Source: Bryoerythrophyllum caledonicum
Taxonomy: Eukaryota > Streptophyta > Bryopsida > Pottiales > Pottiaceae
DNA: 64,000 bases
Direction of reading: 5' to 3'
Assembly (NCBI GenBank): GCA_963971425.1
Contig: OZ020521.1
Span: 2,792,501 to 2,856,500 of the forward strand
Below, piece by piece: positions 60,016 through 64,000 of the stretch. How positions within the stretch are numbered: position 1 is the stretch's first letter; every line of letters starts with the position of its first letter. A model generated the notes under the pieces. The model worked only from the letters and a program-made list of their open reading frames with translations. It searched no databases and was not told the DNA's origin. The position numbers and the translations under genes are program-made.

Positions 60016-63000
60016 GTCCCTGTGATGAATGTGTAGAGATGAGGTGGTGTCAAGTGAAAGATTAAGGTGGAGACACCGAATTCCGATAACTTAAGCCAGT
60101 TGGGATCTCAAATGACATTGTATGTCAAAAGAAGTTATGTAGAAAGATGCAAAATTAGGAATGAAACTCAATGACCATTTTTTCAGATTTAATCTAAAAA
60201 ATTTGGAATTGATATAGAATTTAAAAGCACAGGAACCACCAAAGCCTATAATCGTTCTGTAGAGTATGTGGTAGTTGTTATGACGTGGGTTGGATTTTGT
60301 GCCCTCCATTGCCAAATGCTAGTAAGTGACAATGAATAAAAGAGAGAAGACATGCCATGCCATTCCGAAAACATGCATGACCTAATTCCACACCCCTTTT
60401 GAGGCAAGGCCACCAATGAGGAGCTTGAGTGGAGTGGTGCAAACAAAATTTGAACACCTCGTGACCCAATGCCGCTACTGTCTATTTTTTGTTACAACAT
60501 TTAAAAGATTTTTTGAGCGGTTATAGGTGGGTGGGTGATCGGAATTGGGTATCTCCACCTTACGTGAAGATTGAGAATAGGTGGGAGGGTTCGTAGGGTT
60601 CAATCAAAAAAAATCTTCATTCTCTTCACCATGTATAAATTTATGAAGATTGAGAATGGTTGTGATTGGGCATTCTATTCACAGGAGATGAAAATTGATT
60701 CTTCAAGCCCATTCCACATCTCTAGAGGTGAGACTACCCATTTTATTTTATTTTTACGCAAACAAAAGAAGTCCACAAAAAGGTACAACAAGGACTGGGG
60801 AGGGGGGAGTTAGTGATTAGTGAAAGTTTTCCTGAGACTAGAGTTACATAGGCTCCACAATGACTTGGAGTTTGACCAAAATGTGAGAATGTTGTTGATT
60901 TACCGAGTGTCTTTGAAGTTGTTGAGGATCTTATGTTGTTTCTTTGGAGCATTAGGCAAAATCTTTAGCATGATGATTGTTGATGCCACGAAAGGTGGCC
61001 GAGTCGATCAAAGCTAGTCAAAGATGAAAAGGTGTGACTTTTGCTAGCCTTTATAGGCACTTTCGTTATGCTCTTTCTACAACGTCGAGAGAATGTTTCT
61101 TTAAAAAGAAGCCAAATCTAACTAAACTGATGAAACCGTTGTGGAATTTGATGAACATAGATGTTGTATTTTTCACACAAGTATAAGACTTTTGGTACCT
61201 TGATCACGTGTGCAATCAAGCTGTTGAAATTGGAATTGAAAAAATAGCCTTGCATATCATGAGGATCCGTTTAGTAGTGAAGAAAAGTGTTGTTCATGGA
61301 CAAAATCTAAGGAAGAACCTAGGAGGTAACCTTTAAGATGGCCCTAGGGATAAACATAGGAATAACACCAATTGAAGGCCGTTGGTATACTTTGTGGATG
61401 GCCATACGTATCTCTACTACTGCAATTCAATGTTTCATTTTCTAACATTTTCTAAGTTCTTTGGTATGTGGTACTAGTTAAAAGGATTGAGACAAGATGG
61501 ACGCTCCACTCCTACTTCTACTTTGCAGCGCCAAGAATGTATGTTCTCAATCTTTAAAAATAGGTTCCCTTTTTTTACAAAAAATGCCATGTTATCTATT
61601 TTTTAAAGGGCAATAAGAAGTGTAGCATCCGTTATTGCATACATTGCCTTTGACCTTTAGAAATTTTTGGATAAATACTTAATACTTCAAATCTTTTAAT
61701 TGATAGGAATGGAGATTGTATTGATAGGATATAGAACCCAAGACCACCTTTTGTCTAGAGAAAGCTCCCTCAACCTAGCCATGTTCTATCATGCCTACAT
61801 CCAATGGATTTTAAGGCTTGTGGAACCACTTTATGTGTTAGGTGATAAATTTTATTATTTTAAAATATATACAAAGAAGATGTCAAGAACCCTTTACTTT
61901 AAGAATCTCTTTGTGAAGATGAAATTGATAGAGATCTAGGGGTATTCAAAACTCTTCATGGGCAAGCTGTCAAAGTCCATCTAGAGCTTTTTACTTGCCA
62001 CAATGGCATCAAGAAATTCTACTATGAAGGGGAATCATTCAAATCACAGAGTCTATTTAGCAATGTATAGACCAACTTTGAATACAACCAATCGTACTGT
62101 GAACAGTTGGAGACCCTCTATTTATATATTATTTACAACCTTAGAGTCTGTCATGTTGTATATATAGTGGTTCTACAAGCCCTTGGCATCTAATGGGTGT
62201 AGATATGAGAGAATATGAGCCCTAGATTTTGCAAAAACAAGGAGATGGTCGGCGGTTCTATATCTTATAGGTGCAGTCTTTATTGGCTCTGTCCACTAAG
62301 GCAGAGCCTTTGTAGCCACTTTCTCCAACAACAAGAGCAAGGTCCAAAGTGCTAACTTCTTGCGCGTGTACACTAGACCCTATTCTTTTTCACATGGACG
62401 TCCATTTACTACATTTATCCGTGTGCATGCTACTGGCTTAGTTAATCTTACAAAAAAAATTTGGGATGTGGCATGCATCGCAAAGAGCGGCGGGTTTTTT
62501 TGGATCTACTATAGTGATCGTTTTTTTAATGGGGTGAGCATTTTGCGATATGTTGTGTAGGCGTGGTTGCCGTTGGGCGAGGTTGAGCGATAGACGTAGG
62601 TTGTTGCAAGGTAGGGTTGCGGTGCTACGAGAGGTGCCGGTGGGCAAGGTGTCGGGCATCGCAAGGCCTTCCTCTCCTTGGGCATGTCTTGTCCGCAGCC
62701 AACATTGGTGGCCGCTACGTTCTATTCTGCGAGATGTTCATTGCCTTTGCCTTCGCTCGAAGTCTTCGTTAGCTATGGAGATATTGTTGTGAGGTGAAGT
62801 TTGGGATCAAATATGAATGTCTAAATTTTGGAGCAAACGAGGGCTTGATGTGGTTGTTTGGGAAGGAGTTTAAGGTTTTGCAATGTGGGTTTGTTTGGCG
62901 TAGGGTCGGGCGGCAACAAAAAAAGGCATGCGCCAATAGTAGTAGGGGAATATAAGCCGAGCTGCGGTGTTGGGCGGCATTCAAACCAGCTTGTACTGCA

Positions 63001-63084
63001 AAAGTAGGAGCTTTAGATCGGTCATTGGCTCTGAAGCGCATGGCAGAGGAGGGAGTTTTAAAGGATTAATAAACATCTTTGATT
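60016..63084. other. Gene-poor stretch
   Basis: No confident gene. 62140-62210 resembles 32200-32275 (a dispersed repeat). 62550-63041 is GC-richer and open in two frames, but without recognised motifs. Confidence 0.4.
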
Positions 63085-63213
63085 AGGTTCCCAACATCAC
63101 GGCAGCAACCATCACCCGCACGTGCATGATGTTGCACCCCCACTATGGTTACTTGGCGCAAAACGCGACCTTTGTGGGCATCTATAAGGACCACGTTCTC
63201 AGCTTCATCGGCT
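63085..63213 (+). pseudogene. Exon-like fragment of an unidentified gene
   Basis: After an AG at 63084-63085 a GC-richer segment reads open with VPNITAATITRTCMMLHP and then YGYLAQNATFVGIYKDHVLSF, stopping at TAG (63212-63214) just before a GTGAGG donor-like site. Local GC rise and amino-acid composition look coding. I do not recognise the family. It may be one exon of a decayed gene in which a Lys codon became the stop. Confidence 0.3.
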
Positions 63214-63214
63214 A

Positions 63215-64000
63215 GAACGTGAGGTGAAGCTCTGTTTCTGTTTCATTTTGTGGCTTCCTGTTGGTTGTAGTATAAAAATCTCCTACATCTAAAATGTTCT
63301 GATCAATTTAATTCTAAAGCTTCATGGTAGGGAATGGGTCTTTTTAGTTAATATTGGTTGCAGCTTAAGGGCATATGAAGAAAATAAATGTGACTTTTTC
63401 TCTAAGTTATATCCAAAGATTGTTCTTGAAGGAATTAAGGTAACAAGGTTCACTCTTAGTTAAGCAACTTGATAGTATCTATAGTAACCATTTGTTTCCA
63501 TAATCAAATTTGATAGTAACCAATGTCCACATGTTCATTGTTCCTTAAATCTATATTACTACGTGTGTCATGTTATGACGCATATTTGAAATTAGGTTAA
63601 ATGTACTTGTCTCATGCAATACTCCCAATTTATCTTTACTCTAAAACAATTCCAAGAATAACACATTTCAAGTTCAACTAAGATTATCTTCATACTATCA
63701 AGTAGCATGCAAAAATTATAGTTTGTAGACTTACACAAGTCAATTTACTACAATGACATCAATTCTAGTTTCTATGGAACATCTTCCCATAGATGTTGAA
63801 TATCACTATAATGACATCATCATATAATTTATGTATATGAAATTATTGGCCATGTGCATGTCAAATAGATCATAGCCTAATCGCTCATCTATGTTAATCA
63901 CATAGACCATGATATCATCAATAATCAACTTGACTTGATTATCCAAACACACCCCACGTCTTTGTCACTTTGTATCGGAGATACATTGCAATTTCCAGTT
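63215..64000. other. AT-rich end of window
   Basis: Nothing recognised. Confidence 0.4.

Overview
The window reads as nuclear DNA from a land plant (or close streptophyte relative) with a repeat-rich genome. Intergenic DNA is AT-rich. The few recognisable host genes are GC-rich islands, with GT-AG introns where introns are present. Telomere-like repeats are of the plant TTTAGGG type, and the transposons are families known from plants (CACTA, pogo-type, a LINE). The species cannot be named from the sequence alone. No organelle, rRNA, tRNA or CRISPR feature was seen.

Layout. 1-1576: short tandem repeats and gene-free DNA, ending in a target-site copy. 1577-17403: one very long LINE retrotransposon, about 13 kb without its insertion, bounded by a 12-bp target-site duplication. 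It carries ORF1, then ORF2 with a 2A-like ribosome-skipping motif, an AP-type endonuclease, reverse transcriptase, RNase H, and a CCHC plus PD-(D/E)xK-like C-terminal region, and it ends in a hairpin and a (TTC)n tail. It is dead from frameshifts, stops and lost catalytic residues. A 2.8-kb non-autonomous CACTA element (9137-11958, 3-bp ATG duplication) sits inside its ORF2. Two further copies of the LINE lie in the window: a 93-bp 3' end at 18451-18543 (minus strand, 11-bp target duplication) and a 1.6-kb 5'-truncated copy at 46420-48039. About 19.2-27.4 kb: members of a dispersed repeat family and a pogo-type transposase gene whose first exon lies between two near-identical ~585-bp inverted arms. 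29.4-32.0 kb: telomere-like tracts around a two-exon RPB7-family RNA polymerase subunit gene (minus strand). 34.3 kb: a small two-exon gene for a basic protein of unknown function. 37.2-38.8 kb: an intronless MAPKKK-type protein kinase gene (minus strand) with a TATA box. 45.2-46.2, 48.7-51.2 and 55.5-55.8 kb: three non-autonomous DNA transposons, each defined by its terminal inverted repeats. 59.2-60.0 kb: a compound satellite containing telomere-like tracts. The rest is gene-poor.

How parts relate. The three LINE copies share a 3' hairpin with compensatory base changes, directly followed by (TTC)n and then TTG. This is the strongest sign of a functional RNA element in the window. The combination of 2A motif, AP endonuclease, RNase H and a C-terminal restriction-like domain in a plant LINE is the best candidate here for something not well described. 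The host genes are probably ordinary plant genes. The RPB7-like protein resembles the Pol IV/V version as much as the Pol II one, which would tie it to silencing of such repeats, but that assignment is inference.
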